Shown piece by piece: positions 1-8,866 of a DNA stretch of 64,000 bases. The notes below the pieces were generated by a model. It saw nothing but the letters and a program-made list of their open reading frames with translations. It was not told where the DNA came from and searched no databases. Origin of the DNA: an uncultured Oscillospiraceae bacterium. Lineage in GTDB: Bacteria > Bacillota > Clostridia > Oscillospirales > Acutalibacteraceae. Made by a program: the position numbers and the translations under genes. The stretch covers positions 1 to 64,000 of the forward strand of contig UQOE01000003.1 in the NCBI GenBank assembly GCA_900542575.1, read 5' to 3'. Every line of letters starts with the position of its first letter. Within the stretch, counting starts at the first letter, position 1.

Positions 1-1294
1 TAATGCATTGCTTTTTCAAAGGGCAATGGCTGCAGTCTTCACACTGGTAAATCGTTGTCTCGGTAACATATCCAGACTTCGTGGTGTAATGCCGCGTGGC
101 GGAAGGATGTAGTTCCTTCCCTCCAGCACAAAGATAAATATCCTTTTGGGCATCATAGACCATATTCTCTTTCCGGCTAATATCGGTCCGGTATTTTCGT
201 TTCTTTTGCTGCTCATAATTGCTGGGTTTCACCCAAAGTTCTGTCTGGGGGAGTTTCTCGTAGAAACTGTAGTTTTCTTCGCTTTCATACCCGGCATCAG
301 CAACCACATTTCGAATGGTGTATTGGCTTAGTAATTTCCGACTTATGGGAATTAATGTGTTCACATCGCTGCGGTCCGCAGAAATATAATTCCCCACAAT
401 AAACCCACAGGCAGTAGCTACATTGACATTGTAGCCAGGCTTGAGCTGCCCATTGCGCATATGGTCTTCTTTCATGCGCATAAAGGTGGCATCATGGTCA
501 GTTTTGCTGTAACTGTTTCTTCCCTGAAACAAAGAGAAACTCTCTTCATACTTTTCGAGCCGGAATTTCCATTGCTCAATTTCTTCAATCTGGTGTTGTA
601 AGGGGGGCTTTCGTTTCCCTGTGCCATGGACAAATTCTAAATGTTGCTCTTCCTTTTGGCAATAGAGTCTCGTTAAGATGTTGTGCAGGGTTCGAGCCGG
701 AATTTCTTTGGGAAGGGAATAGCGAATTTGGTGTTCTCGCAAGATCACAGGAAGTTCCCGGTGAAGGGTTTCCTGGAGGTTGGACCAGTTTTTTTGAGTG
801 GATTTCCGCCAGACAAACGTATAGCGGTTGGCATTCGCTTCGATTTCCGTTCCATCAATGAATACGGAATCCAGGGAAAGGACATTCCGGCGTTCGAGTT
901 CATGGACGAGTTGGAATAACAGATCTTCCCCATACACCGACAGGACATTTCGCCGAAACCGGCATAAGGTACTCACGCTGGGGGCAGGTTCCCCTTCGAG
1001 CAGATACATAAAATTAATGTTTTCTTTACAGGCTCGGTGAATTTCGTGAGAACTATAGATCTTCCGAAAATAACCGTAGACCAGAATTTTTGTGAGGATG
1101 CGCGGCGAGTACTCGATTCTCCCAAACCGGGAGTACGCTTTTTGAAATTTTGAGAAATCTATCCTTTCCATAATGGCGTTGAGTAACAGGACCGGATCAT
1201 CCTCGGGAATTTTTACGAGCAGATCCATGGGCAGGCACATTTGATTATTGGCGCAAAATTTCGTATAATCAGCCTGCGTTTTGTTATTTTTCAC
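1..1294 (-). CDS. IS1182-family transposase, C-terminus beyond left edge
   Basis: DDE transposase reading leftwards off the window edge. The frame is open for 431 codons and starts at a GTG (an ATG 18 codons later is an alternative). The N-terminal block (IPEDDPVLLLNAIMERIDF, then a helical region with GEPAPSVSTLCRFRRN) is the DUF772-type domain of IS1182/IS5-like transposases. It is followed by VFIDGTEIEANANRYTFVW with the first catalytic Asp, and VVADAGYESEENY with the second. The catalytic Glu region lies outside the window. Its base composition is AT-richer than the chromosome. No frameshift was found in the visible part, so the element may be intact. Family call is by motif recognition. 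Confidence 0.85.
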   Translation of the reverse strand, partial: MKNNKTQADYTKFCANNQMCLPMDLLVKIPEDDPVLLLNAIMERIDFSKFQKAYSRFGRIEYSPRILTKILVYGYFRKIYSSHEIHRACKENINFMYLLEGEPAPSVSTLCRFRRNVLSVYGEDLLFQLVHELERRNVLSLDSVFIDGTEIEANANRYTFVWRKSTQKNWSNLQETLHRELPVILREHQIRYSLPKEIPARTLHNILTRLYCQKEEQHLEFVHGTGKRKPPLQHQIEEIEQWKFRLEKYEESFSLFQGRNSYSKTDHDATFMRMKEDHMRNGQLKPGYNVNVATACGFIVGNYISADRSDVNTLIPISRKLLSQYTIRNVVADAGYESEENYSFYEKLPQTELWVKPSNYEQQKKRKYRTDISRKENMVYDAQKDIYLCAGGKELHPSATRHYTTKSGYVTETTIYQCEDCSHCPLKKQCI

Positions 1295-1309
1295 ACTATA
1301 ATTATACGC

Positions 1310-1343
1310 CGACAGCCGACCCTTTTCGAAGGGCCGGCTGCCG
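1310..1343. repeat. Stem-loop just upstream of the transposase gene
   Basis: An imperfect inverted repeat with core arms CAGCCGACCCTT and AAGGGCCGGCTG around a TTCG loop lies between the transposase start and the 38-bp hairpin at 1362. Such structures near insertion-sequence ends often block transcription reading into the transposase. That role is an inference; the pairing is visible. Confidence 0.5.
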
Positions 1344-1361
1344 TTATTTTCAAGTAAAACG

Positions 1362-1399
1362 AAGGGGCTGCATCATCGATTAGATGACACAGCCCCTTT
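1362..1399 (-). repeat. 38-bp hairpin repeat, copy 1; likely terminator of the LuxR gene
   Basis: Inverted repeat with arms GGGGCTGTGTCATC and GATGATGCAGCCCC (minus strand) and a 5-nt loop. On the minus strand the stem pairs fully with two G-U wobbles and is followed by a T-rich stretch, which fits a terminator for the leftward LuxR-type gene. An identical 38-bp copy lies in the opposite orientation at 14433-14470. The GGGGCTGT start also resembles terminal inverted repeats of IS1182-like elements, so it may be an insertion-sequence end rather than only a terminator. Confidence 0.7.
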
Positions 1400-1458
1400 C
1401 TTGCTGTGAGTAGCAGGCTTCGACCCAAGCTCAAGATACCTGTTTCCCATTGAATATG

Positions 1459-2373
1459 TCAGGGAAGATGCATTTCCAGATAAACTTTGAGGTTGGCTTT
1501 GGGGTCTAACCCCAGTTTCTTTCGGATATTTGTGCGATGAAAATCCACTGCTTTCTTGGTGATAAACAGATCATCCGCTATTTCCTTGGAAGTTTTCCCG
1601 CTTTTGATCTCTTTTGCAACTTGCAGTTCCCGTGCTGTCAGAGCACTGAATATATTATCCTGATTATTCTCTGTGATCGACAGGAGAGCATGGTCGATGA
1701 TATCGTTGACCAACTTGTAATCGGATCTGCTGATATCCTTTGACAGGAAGTTGAAGGCCGGCCGGATATAATTTTCAAAGTTGCTCCGGATCTTGGTCTG
1801 CAGGTCATAGTACTCTTTTTCCTTCTCTGTGACAGTCGTGATCAGAAGTTTGTTCTGCTTTTCGAGCAGCTGCAGCTTTGCCGTGAGCTGATCGATCTGC
1901 GCCTCCGAATTGGAAGCAAAGGAGACGTTATTGACATATTCCATGATAAGGCTGATTTCGCCTTTTTCGTTCAAGATCGGCGTGCAGTGCAGGTATACCT
2001 GTCCTTTGGGTCTTTCCGGCGAGTGATACGTCACCATCCCGTCACAGGGGCTCATCGAAGCTATTGCAGTTATTGCAGGGCAGTTTTCACATGGAGAATC
2101 TGCATTATGAAAGATATGGTGACATGCACAGCCCAAATAGGTGTCGCTTTTTTCGTCATACCATTCGTTCATGGCGTCGTTGAGATACAGGACTTTCCTG
2201 TCTCTGGATAAAATGGAAACGCCCTCATGGATACTATCCAGAACGGACATGAAGATCTGGTTCTTTTCCAGAAAGTCATCCAGGTCTTCCGCTCTGGTGA
2301 TCATTTTCTCCAGCGTTGGAACATATAGCCAGTTGGGGAGTTTATGGAGATCACGATTGATATTTTTTCCCAT
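1459..2373 (-). CDS. PAS-domain LuxR-family transcriptional regulator
   Basis: 304-residue regulator, transcribed away from the sugar operon that starts at 2650. Residues about 40-140 form a PAS-like sensor (SVLDSIHEGVSILSRDRKV) carrying a cysteine/histidine cluster (GCACHHIF, then CENCP), as seen in some anaerobe PAS-LuxR proteins and possibly a metal or redox site. A coiled-coil stretch follows (about 160-205). The C-terminal 60 residues are a LuxR/GerE helix-turn-helix (LTARELQVAKEIKSGKTSKE, KAVDFHRTNIRKKLGL). No receiver domain is present, so it probably senses a ligand or redox state directly. Divergent placement suggests it controls the 2650-9607 operon; that is inference. Confidence 0.85.
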   Translation of the reverse strand: MGKNINRDLHKLPNWLYVPTLEKMITRAEDLDDFLEKNQIFMSVLDSIHEGVSILSRDRKVLYLNDAMNEWYDEKSDTYLGCACHHIFHNADSPCENCPAITAIASMSPCDGMVTYHSPERPKGQVYLHCTPILNEKGEISLIMEYVNNVSFASNSEAQIDQLTAKLQLLEKQNKLLITTVTEKEKEYYDLQTKIRSNFENYIRPAFNFLSKDISRSDYKLVNDIIDHALLSITENNQDNIFSALTARELQVAKEIKSGKTSKEIADDLFITKKAVDFHRTNIRKKLGLDPKANLKVYLEMHLP

Positions 2374-2509
2374 CTTTTTATCCTTTCCCGCTGCGCTTAT
2401 CGGAAGATAGGTGCGCGTTGGTCTTTTTGCGTGATCAATCGCAAAACCTTATTGTGAATCATATACATTATACAATACTTATTAACAAGATAAACATTAA
2501 TTATGCAAC

Positions 2510-2543
2510 AATACCAGTTTCCTCCTGGTATTCATCTGGTATT
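2510..2543. promoter_or_regulatory. Candidate operator in the divergent regulator/operon gap
   Basis: AATACCAG, 7 nt, CTGGTATT (perfect 8-bp inverted repeat), then a further direct CTGGTATT 3 nt on. It sits in the 276-bp AT-rich gap between the LuxR-type regulator and the isomerase gene, about 110 bp before the isomerase start. The arrangement suits a transcription-factor site, most simply for the adjacent regulator. Binding is inferred. Confidence 0.4.
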
Positions 2544-2649
2544 ACCTGCGGATTATCGATCGGCTCTTTTCCCTTTACAATGAAGATGTCAAAAGGACGT
2601 CCTGCAAAAGTGAAAACGTATCGAAAAATTTATTCAGGAGGAAAATACA

Positions 2650-3639
2650 ATGAAACTTGGAGTGCTTGCCTGCCTGTTCAGTGACAGATCGGTTGAAGAA
2701 GCGGTTAAGACCATGAAGGACATGGGGCTTGATACTTGCGAGGTCGGATGCGGCGGCGCTACCGGCGATGCCCACTGCAAGCCGGCGGAGCTTCTTTCCG
2801 ATGAGAAGAAGCTGCAGGAATTCAAGGCCGTTTTTGAAAAATACGATTTGCCAATCAGCTGTCTGGATGCCCATGTGAACCCGGTCCATCCGGATGCGGC
2901 AGCAAGAGAATATGCGACAACGACTCTGGATAATACGATCCTTTTAGCGGAAAAATTAGGCGTCAGCAAGGTCGTATGCTTCTCCGGATGCCCGGGCGAG
3001 CCCGGAGGAAATAAATATCCGAACTGGATCACACAGCCGTGGCCGAATGAATTTGAGGAACTTTATGACTGGCAGTGGAACGAGGTCCTGATTCCCTATT
3101 GGAAGAAAGAAGCGGCTTTTGCTGCGGAACATCATGTAACAGTCTGCATCGAAATGCATCCTGGATTCAATGTATATAATGCAGAGACTGCTCTGAAACT
3201 CTATAAAGCGGTCGACAGCGAAGGCCTTGGCATCACCTGCGACCCCTCCAATATCGTATGGCAGGGCTGCGATGTAGCAGATGCCATCCATGAGCTGGGC
3301 GGTGCTCTCAAGCATTTCCATGCAAAAGACAGCATTGAGCAGATGGAAAATATCCGCGTGAACGGCCGTCTGGATGCAAAGGATTATTCCGAGCGCACAA
3401 AGAGATCCTGGACGTTCCGCACAGTTGGATATGGTCATGATGAAGTCTACTGGAAGAGGATCATCTCTGCTCTGGTGGACGTTGGATATGACGGTGATCT
3501 GAATATTGAGCATGAAGATACTTACATGAACAATGTGGAAGGCTTGACGAAGGCGATCGAATTCATGAACCGTGTCATTATCCGGGAAAAGGCCGGCGAG
3601 ATGACCTGGGCGAATACAGATAATATGGCGAAGGCTTAA
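2650..3639 (+). CDS. Sugar phosphate isomerase/epimerase-type TIM-barrel protein
   Basis: 329-residue xylose-isomerase-like barrel, first gene of the sugar operon, with a strong AGGAGG site before the ATG. Candidate metal ligands appear in the expected order: Glu in CIEMHPGF, Asp in ITCDPSN, His in KHFHAKD, Glu in LNIEHED. Family members isomerise or epimerise sugars or keto-sugars, and some act with Gfo/Idh/MocA dehydrogenases on 3-keto-glycosides. The next gene starts 21 nt downstream and is exactly such a dehydrogenase, which suggests a two-step oxidation and rearrangement of a sugar or glycoside. The exact substrate cannot be read from the sequence. Confidence 0.85.
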   Translation: MKLGVLACLFSDRSVEEAVKTMKDMGLDTCEVGCGGATGDAHCKPAELLSDEKKLQEFKAVFEKYDLPISCLDAHVNPVHPDAAAREYATTTLDNTILLAEKLGVSKVVCFSGCPGEPGGNKYPNWITQPWPNEFEELYDWQWNEVLIPYWKKEAAFAAEHHVTVCIEMHPGFNVYNAETALKLYKAVDSEGLGITCDPSNIVWQGCDVADAIHELGGALKHFHAKDSIEQMENIRVNGRLDAKDYSERTKRSWTFRTVGYGHDEVYWKRIISALVDVGYDGDLNIEHEDTYMNNVEGLTKAIEFMNRVIIREKAGEMTWANTDNMAKA

Positions 3640-3660
3640 ATGACGATAGGAGAAAAGAAT

Positions 3661-4764
3661 ATGTTGACGTACGGAATCATTGGTGCGGCGAAAGGGGCGT
3701 TTATTTCAGACGTACATATCCGCGGTATCGAAGCGACACATAAGGCAGAATTAGTTGCGGGCTGTTTCTCCAGACACGCAGACAAGAACCAGGAAGCTGC
3801 GGACTACCATGGGGTCTCCCCGGAAAGAACATACAGCAACTATAAAGAGATGGCAGAAGCGGAGGGCGCGAGACCGGATAAAATCGATTTTGTCGTTATC
3901 ACCACTCCCAATGCGTTCCATTATGAGATCGCAAAGGCTTTTCTGGAGCAGAATATCAATGTTTCCTCTGACAAACCAGTTACACTGACCGGAGAAGAGG
4001 CAGCGGATCTGAAGAGACTGGCAGATGAAAAGGGTCTGAAGTTCTGCGTGACCTTTACCTATTCCGGTTATCCGGTCCTGCGCCACGCGCGTGACCTCAT
4101 CCATAATGGTGAACTTGGTGAGATCAAGATGGTGACGGGAGAATATGTTCAGGGCTGGCTTGCCGGCGATACTGGTATGCCGCCATGGAGAACAGATCCG
4201 AAGCTCGTTGGAAGAATGAATTCCCTCGCTGACATCGGAAGTCACGCTCAGTTTACGATCGAGTACCTTACCGGCATGAAGCTTAAGGAAGTCTGCTGTG
4301 TTCTTGATAATGTCGGCGGATATAAGACAGACACTAACTCCTGTGTACTTGAAAAGTATGAAAACGGGGCAACCGGCACGATCTTTGCTACACAGATCGC
4401 ATACGGCAACGACAATGAGATCGCGATCCGCATTTATGGAACGAAAGGTGCTATCGAATGGGAAAATAAGTCTGCCGAGACCTTTAAACTGACCAAAGAA
4501 GGCTATCCGACCATGATCGTCTCCAAGGGCAATGGATATTCTGCTCTGCCACAACTTTCCAGCACCGGGCGTCTGCCCGCAGGGCACCACGAAGGCCTTT
4601 ATTATGCATTCGCAAATATTTATGAGAACTTCCTGTTGGATCTGGAAGGCAAAGCTCACGGATATTATCCGACGATCGATGATGGACTGGATATTATGCA
4701 ATGGCTTGACAGCTGCTGGGAGAGTAATCGTGCGCACGGATGGGCACCTTATAAAAAGGCATGA
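3661..4764 (+). CDS. Gfo/Idh/MocA-family NAD(P)-dependent oxidoreductase
   Basis: 367 residues from the ATG at 3661, chosen because AGGAG lies 8-12 nt before it; an ATG at 3640 abuts the previous stop and lacks a ribosome site. N-terminal Rossmann fold (YGIIGAAKGAF, nucleotide loop), then VVITTPNAFHYEIAKAFLEQ and DKPVTLTGEEA; the Lys of DKP is the usual catalytic/nicotinamide-contact residue of the family. Residues about 130-330 form the C-terminal substrate domain with MNSLADIGSHAQFTIEYL, where the conserved Asp/His pair sits. Likely oxidises a sugar hydroxyl or reduces a keto-sugar. Tight linkage to the upstream isomerase supports a joint pathway. Confidence 0.85.
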   Translation: MLTYGIIGAAKGAFISDVHIRGIEATHKAELVAGCFSRHADKNQEAADYHGVSPERTYSNYKEMAEAEGARPDKIDFVVITTPNAFHYEIAKAFLEQNINVSSDKPVTLTGEEAADLKRLADEKGLKFCVTFTYSGYPVLRHARDLIHNGELGEIKMVTGEYVQGWLAGDTGMPPWRTDPKLVGRMNSLADIGSHAQFTIEYLTGMKLKEVCCVLDNVGGYKTDTNSCVLEKYENGATGTIFATQIAYGNDNEIAIRIYGTKGAIEWENKSAETFKLTKEGYPTMIVSKGNGYSALPQLSSTGRLPAGHHEGLYYAFANIYENFLLDLEGKAHGYYPTIDDGLDIMQWLDSCWESNRAHGWAPYKKA

Positions 4765-4806
4765 TCATTGTACAGCAGCGGATGGCTGAAAGGAGACAAG
4801 AATACG

Positions 4807-6099
4807 ATGGAGAATAATAGAACACTGCCTCTGGCGACTCCCTTTAAAGTTGGACCGTTGACCATGAAAAATCGTTTTGTCATCCAGCCGATGGAATGCG
4901 ACGATGCTCAGGAAGACGGAGCCTTTTCCGAGCTCTCCATAAAGCGTTATGAGAGACTGATGCGCGGCGGAGCAGGTATGGTCATCGTTGAATCGGTAAC
5001 GATGCAGTATGAAGCCAGAGCCAGGATCGATCAGATCCTGATCGATATCTCAGATGAGAACAACAAAAAAGAGTGGGCTGCCTTTGCAAAAAAGATGAAG
5101 GAGGCATCTCCCGATACCCTTCTGATCTGCCAGTTGAACCACTCTGGAGAAGTTTCTGCCGGAAACTTTTCCCGTCCGGGTTCCAAACCGTCTAAACGGC
5201 TGTGGGCAAAACCTCTTTACGGCTTTACCGCAAATGGTGAGGAAATGACAGAGGAATATGTCGATGAGACGCTGAAACTTTATATCGACACATCCAAATT
5301 CCTCTATGATATTGGATTTGACGGAGTGGATATCAAGTGCTGTCACGGATATTTTATCTCTCAGCTGCTCCGTCCGTACAATGATCGGGAATGGAAGTAT
5401 GGCGGTTCCTGGGAAAACCGGAGTCGGTTTGCATTTGAACTGGTAGAGGGGATCCGAAAAGAAGTCCCTGATGAAAATTTCCTCATCGGCGCAAAAGTTT
5501 CCATGTATGAAGGAATGCCGGGAGGACAGGGACATGCGGGTCCGGACAGCCCGATCATCGACTTTGCCGAGCCGATTTCTCTGATCCAGGGTCTTGAGGA
5601 AAGAGGATGCTCCTTTTTCATTGAATCCCTTGGAAATCCGTCTGTTGATTGGGAACTGATGTCTCCCAATAGAAAAAATGCATTCGACGTATATAATCAC
5701 ATGTCCTGTGCCGATCTTATGAAGAAAAATTTGAAACCGGAGACCCTGGTCGTTGTTGGGGGAACATCCATCCTGAGCAGTGGCATGAAAAACGGGATGA
5801 GAGGAGTGACCCCGGAGCAGAACAACCTCTTTTACTGGGGCAACTATCTGATCGAGCATGGCAACTGCGATGCGCTTGCTCTTGGCAGGCAGTCTATCGC
5901 GGATCCGGCACTTCCGGAAAAATATCTGGAAGGAAAAGAAGATGAGATCCATTATTGCATGTGCTGTGATGGATGCTCTGAATTGATGATCCGACAGTCC
6001 AAAGTGGGCTGCATTGTTCATGATTCCTATTATAGGGATCTGATTTTAAAGCTTCGTAAGGAAAAGCGTCACGTTCGTATCGTTACAGGTGACGAATAA
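4807..6099 (+). CDS. NADH:flavin oxidoreductase (Old Yellow Enzyme type) with Fe-S cluster motif, lacking the FAD/NAD half
   Basis: 430 residues from the ATG at 4807, preceded by AGGAGA; an earlier in-frame ATG at 4768 has no ribosome site. FMN-binding TIM barrel with RFVIQPMECDD at the N-terminus and GFDGVDIKCCHGYFISQLL plus LRPYNDREWKYGGSWENRSR, typical of the 2,4-dienoyl-CoA reductase-like branch. The C-terminus carries CMCCDGCSELM with a further Cys 11 residues on (VGCIVHD), a probable 4Fe-4S site. The usual following flavodoxin-like FAD/NAD domains are absent: the protein ends about 30 residues after the last Cys. Electrons must therefore come from a separate donor. Probably reduces an unsaturated or keto intermediate made by the neighbouring genes. 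Confidence 0.82.
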   Translation: MENNRTLPLATPFKVGPLTMKNRFVIQPMECDDAQEDGAFSELSIKRYERLMRGGAGMVIVESVTMQYEARARIDQILIDISDENNKKEWAAFAKKMKEASPDTLLICQLNHSGEVSAGNFSRPGSKPSKRLWAKPLYGFTANGEEMTEEYVDETLKLYIDTSKFLYDIGFDGVDIKCCHGYFISQLLRPYNDREWKYGGSWENRSRFAFELVEGIRKEVPDENFLIGAKVSMYEGMPGGQGHAGPDSPIIDFAEPISLIQGLEERGCSFFIESLGNPSVDWELMSPNRKNAFDVYNHMSCADLMKKNLKPETLVVVGGTSILSSGMKNGMRGVTPEQNNLFYWGNYLIEHGNCDALALGRQSIADPALPEKYLEGKEDEIHYCMCCDGCSELMIRQSKVGCIVHDSYYRDLILKLRKEKRHVRIVTGDE

Positions 6100-6159
6100 G
6101 CTTCTTCATGCCGATCTGCACCGTGTCTGCAGGAAAATCGGAATCATGAAAAAGCCGGT

Positions 6160-6193
6160 GTGGCTGGGATCCAGTCTGGAAGACCCCAGCCAC
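6160..6193 (+). other. Stem-loop in the gap before the FGGY kinase
   Basis: GTGGCTGGG pairs perfectly with CCCAGCCAC, with a nested CCAGTCTGG palindrome in the loop, in the 137-bp gap between the flavoenzyme and the kinase. There is no following T-run, so it is more likely an mRNA processing or stability element than a terminator. Nothing else is seen in this gap. Confidence 0.45.
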
Positions 6194-6236
6194 TTGGTGA
6201 GGGATAACAGGACAAACGAGCAGGAGAACGAAAGTC

Positions 6237-7784
6237 ATGAGCACAAATGAGAAAATAATCGCGTGGGATCTTGGCACCGGAGGAAGCAAGGCTTCCTTAT
6301 ATTCCGCGGATGGGGAATGTCTGGCAAAAACATTTATCCCCTACGATACAACTTATCCTGAAGTCGGCTGGCATGAACAGTCTCCGGACGATTGGTGGAA
6401 TGCTGTCGTAAAAGGGACAAAACTGTTGATCGAAAAGACCGGTGTGAATCCGGAAGAAATTTCCTGCTGTGGTATCTCAGGTCACAGCCTGGGTGTCGTA
6501 TGCATTGACTGCGAAGGAAATCTTCTGAACCCCAGTACTCCCATCTGGTCAGACGGCCGTGCCGTAAAACAGGCAGAGGAATTTTTCCGCCGCTACGACA
6601 GGGATACATGGTATATGAAGACGGGCAATGGATTTAATCCGGCATTCTATACGGCATTTAAGCTTCTGTGGTACCGGGACAATGAGCCGGAAATGTTTGC
6701 CAGGATCTATAAAGTGATCGGTACGAAAGATTTCATTAATTTCAGGATGACAGGAAGGCTTTGCACCGATCCCTCTTATGCTTCTGGCAGTGGTGTCTGG
6801 GATCTGAAGAAATGGCAGTACTCCGACGAACTGATCGACGCAATGGGACTGGACCGGGACCTTTTCCCGGAAGTGATCCCGTCGACCGGCATTGTGGGAC
6901 CGATTCGTAAAGAAGCGGCCAAAGAGCTTGGCCTTTCTGAAAAAATCAAGATCGTCTCCGGTGGTGTTGATAATTCCTGCATGGCACTTGGCGCTATGGC
7001 GTATAAAGAGGGCAGGGTATACAACTCACTTGGCTCTTCCTCGTGGATCGCTGTTTCCAGCAAGGAGCCATTACTGGATGTCAAGAAAGCTCCTTATGTA
7101 TTCACCCATGTCGTACCGGGGTATTATGCCTCCGCACTCTGCGTGAATGCCGGTGGGACCGCGTTCCGCTGGATGCGGGACAGCCTTTGCCAGGAATTTG
7201 TTGACGAAGCAGACAGGACGGGTGCGGATGTCTATGACCTGATGACAGAAGAAGCAAAAAAATCTGTCGTTGGAGCGCATGGCCTGATCTTTAATCCCAG
7301 TCTTGGCGGTGGGATGCCGATGGATAAGAGCCTGAATCTTCAGGGCGCCTTTATCGGACTTGATCTGATCCATACCAGGGCCGATGTTATTCGGGCCGGT
7401 ATGGAAGGCATTACCATGGGGCTTTGCAGATGCCTTGACGCACTCCGCGAACTTACTCCGATCGGCAACGAAATGCTCCTGGTAGGCGGAGGAAGTAAGA
7501 GCGCCTTCTGGAGACAGATCTATGCAGATATCTATAAGACGACCATACTGAAATCCAATATTGATCAGCAGGCTGCCGCTCTTGGTGCAGCGGCATGTGC
7601 GGCAGTTGGTACTGGACTTTGGGATAGCTTTGATAAGATCGATGAACTGCATAAAATCGAAGAGAGGGTCGATCCTGTTCCGGAGAATGTTGCTGTCTAT
7701 GAAAAACAGATGAAGGTATTCAATGAGACAACAGACTTGCTTTGCGATATCGGAGACATCATGAAAAAAGCAAGAGAGGGATGA
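6237..7784 (+). CDS. FGGY-family carbohydrate kinase (xylulokinase-like)
   Basis: 515 residues, the usual length for the family, with AGGAG upstream. N-terminal ATP-domain motif IIAWDLGTGGSKASLYSADG, then GWHEQSPDDWW, ISCCGISGHSLG and the catalytic-Asp region TPIWSDGRA. The C-terminal domain carries MLLVGGGSKSAFWRQIYADI and AAALGAAACAAVG. Phosphorylates a sugar or ketose, giving a phosphosugar that DeoC downstream could cleave. Xylulokinases and uncharacterised FGGY kinases both match at this level. A second, separate FGGY kinase lies at 29834-31378. Confidence 0.85.
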   Translation: MSTNEKIIAWDLGTGGSKASLYSADGECLAKTFIPYDTTYPEVGWHEQSPDDWWNAVVKGTKLLIEKTGVNPEEISCCGISGHSLGVVCIDCEGNLLNPSTPIWSDGRAVKQAEEFFRRYDRDTWYMKTGNGFNPAFYTAFKLLWYRDNEPEMFARIYKVIGTKDFINFRMTGRLCTDPSYASGSGVWDLKKWQYSDELIDAMGLDRDLFPEVIPSTGIVGPIRKEAAKELGLSEKIKIVSGGVDNSCMALGAMAYKEGRVYNSLGSSSWIAVSSKEPLLDVKKAPYVFTHVVPGYYASALCVNAGGTAFRWMRDSLCQEFVDEADRTGADVYDLMTEEAKKSVVGAHGLIFNPSLGGGMPMDKSLNLQGAFIGLDLIHTRADVIRAGMEGITMGLCRCLDALRELTPIGNEMLLVGGGSKSAFWRQIYADIYKTTILKSNIDQQAAALGAAACAAVGTGLWDSFDKIDELHKIEERVDPVPENVAVYEKQMKVFNETTDLLCDIGDIMKKAREG

Positions 7785-7792
7785 ATGGATCC

Positions 7793-8830
7793 ATGAGTAC
7801 ATTGTTTGGAAAAAACATGTCCAGACGCGAACTGATGAAGCATGTTGGTGATCTCTCACAAATGGCAAGGATCGTCGATTTTCGTTTCGGTTCCGGACGG
7901 GCGGAAGGTATGCGGGGATATGAGGTCGTGAACGGATCTGGTCTTTCCTTTACCGTTCTTCCTTCGAGATGCCTTGATATATCGTTTGCTTCTTATAAGG
8001 GGATCCCGCTTTCATTTATTTCAAAAGCCGGGCTTTCAGCCCCCTCTTTCTTTGAAAAAGAACAGCTTGGATTCCTGCGTACGTTCACCTGTGGACTGAT
8101 TACTACATGCGGTCTGACCTATATGGGAGCTCCCTGTGAAGATGAAGGAGAGGAGCTTGGTTTGCACGGCAGGATCTCGCACATCCCGGCTCAAAACTGC
8201 AATGCCTTTACATCCTGGGAAGGCGATGATCTGGTGTTCTGTATCCGTGGTCAGGTGCGGGAGTCGGCTATGTTCGGGACAAACATGGTCCTGAACCGCG
8301 AGATCACTACCCATTTAGGAAGCCCGGAGATCCACATCAAAGATACGATCGTAAATGAAGGCTTTGAGACGAGTCCCTTCATGCTGATGTATCATTGCAA
8401 TTTTGGATACCCGGTCCTTGGAAGATCGACCAGACTTTTCATGGATTCTGATACCGTCCGGTCCAGGGATCCACGGGCGGAAGAGGGGATCCGTGAATGG
8501 AATGAATTTGACGAACCGCAGCATGGTTTCACGGAACAGCTCTATTATTTTGATGTTAAACCGGATCAGGATGGCTATGCGAGCGCGGTGATCGAAAATC
8601 CAGACCTGTTGATATCCGGACTGCGTATCCGCCTGAAATTCAGGAAAGACACTCTTCCATACTGTTCGGAATGGAAACAGATCGGCGAAGGGGATTATGT
8701 TCTTGGGATCGAGCCGGGCAACTGGCTGCCGGAAGGCAGAGCAAAGGCCAGGGAGCGGGGAGAATTACGCAGCCTCCAACCGGGGGAGAGTGTTACCACA
8801 GAACTGATCTTTCAGGTCGAGGAGTTATAA
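7793..8830 (+). CDS. DUF4432 (aldose-1-epimerase-like) protein
   Basis: 345 residues from the ATG at 7793, which has AGAGAGGG 12 nt upstream; the ATG at 7781 overlaps the kinase stop but has no spacing from that site. The fold type is a galactose-mutarotase-like beta-sandwich: GYEVVNGSGLSFTVLPSRCL, LTYMGAPCEDEGEELGLHGR, MLMYHCNFGYPVL and VLGIEPGNWLPEGRA match the DUF4432 family found in sugar catabolic operons. Likely interconverts anomers of the pathway sugar. Translational coupling to the kinase is probable. Exact substrate unknown. Confidence 0.75.
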   Translation: MSTLFGKNMSRRELMKHVGDLSQMARIVDFRFGSGRAEGMRGYEVVNGSGLSFTVLPSRCLDISFASYKGIPLSFISKAGLSAPSFFEKEQLGFLRTFTCGLITTCGLTYMGAPCEDEGEELGLHGRISHIPAQNCNAFTSWEGDDLVFCIRGQVRESAMFGTNMVLNREITTHLGSPEIHIKDTIVNEGFETSPFMLMYHCNFGYPVLGRSTRLFMDSDTVRSRDPRAEEGIREWNEFDEPQHGFTEQLYYFDVKPDQDGYASAVIENPDLLISGLRIRLKFRKDTLPYCSEWKQIGEGDYVLGIEPGNWLPEGRAKARERGELRSLQPGESVTTELIFQVEEL

Positions 8831-8866
8831 AATCGGAATCAATCATCTTACAAGGAGAGTTAAAGA

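Noticed and set aside
2650..5000. A DgpABC-type C-glycoside deglycosylation operon
   Set aside because: Oxidoreductase and TIM-barrel partners are present, but the DUF6379 subunit is not, so a direct assignment is not supported.
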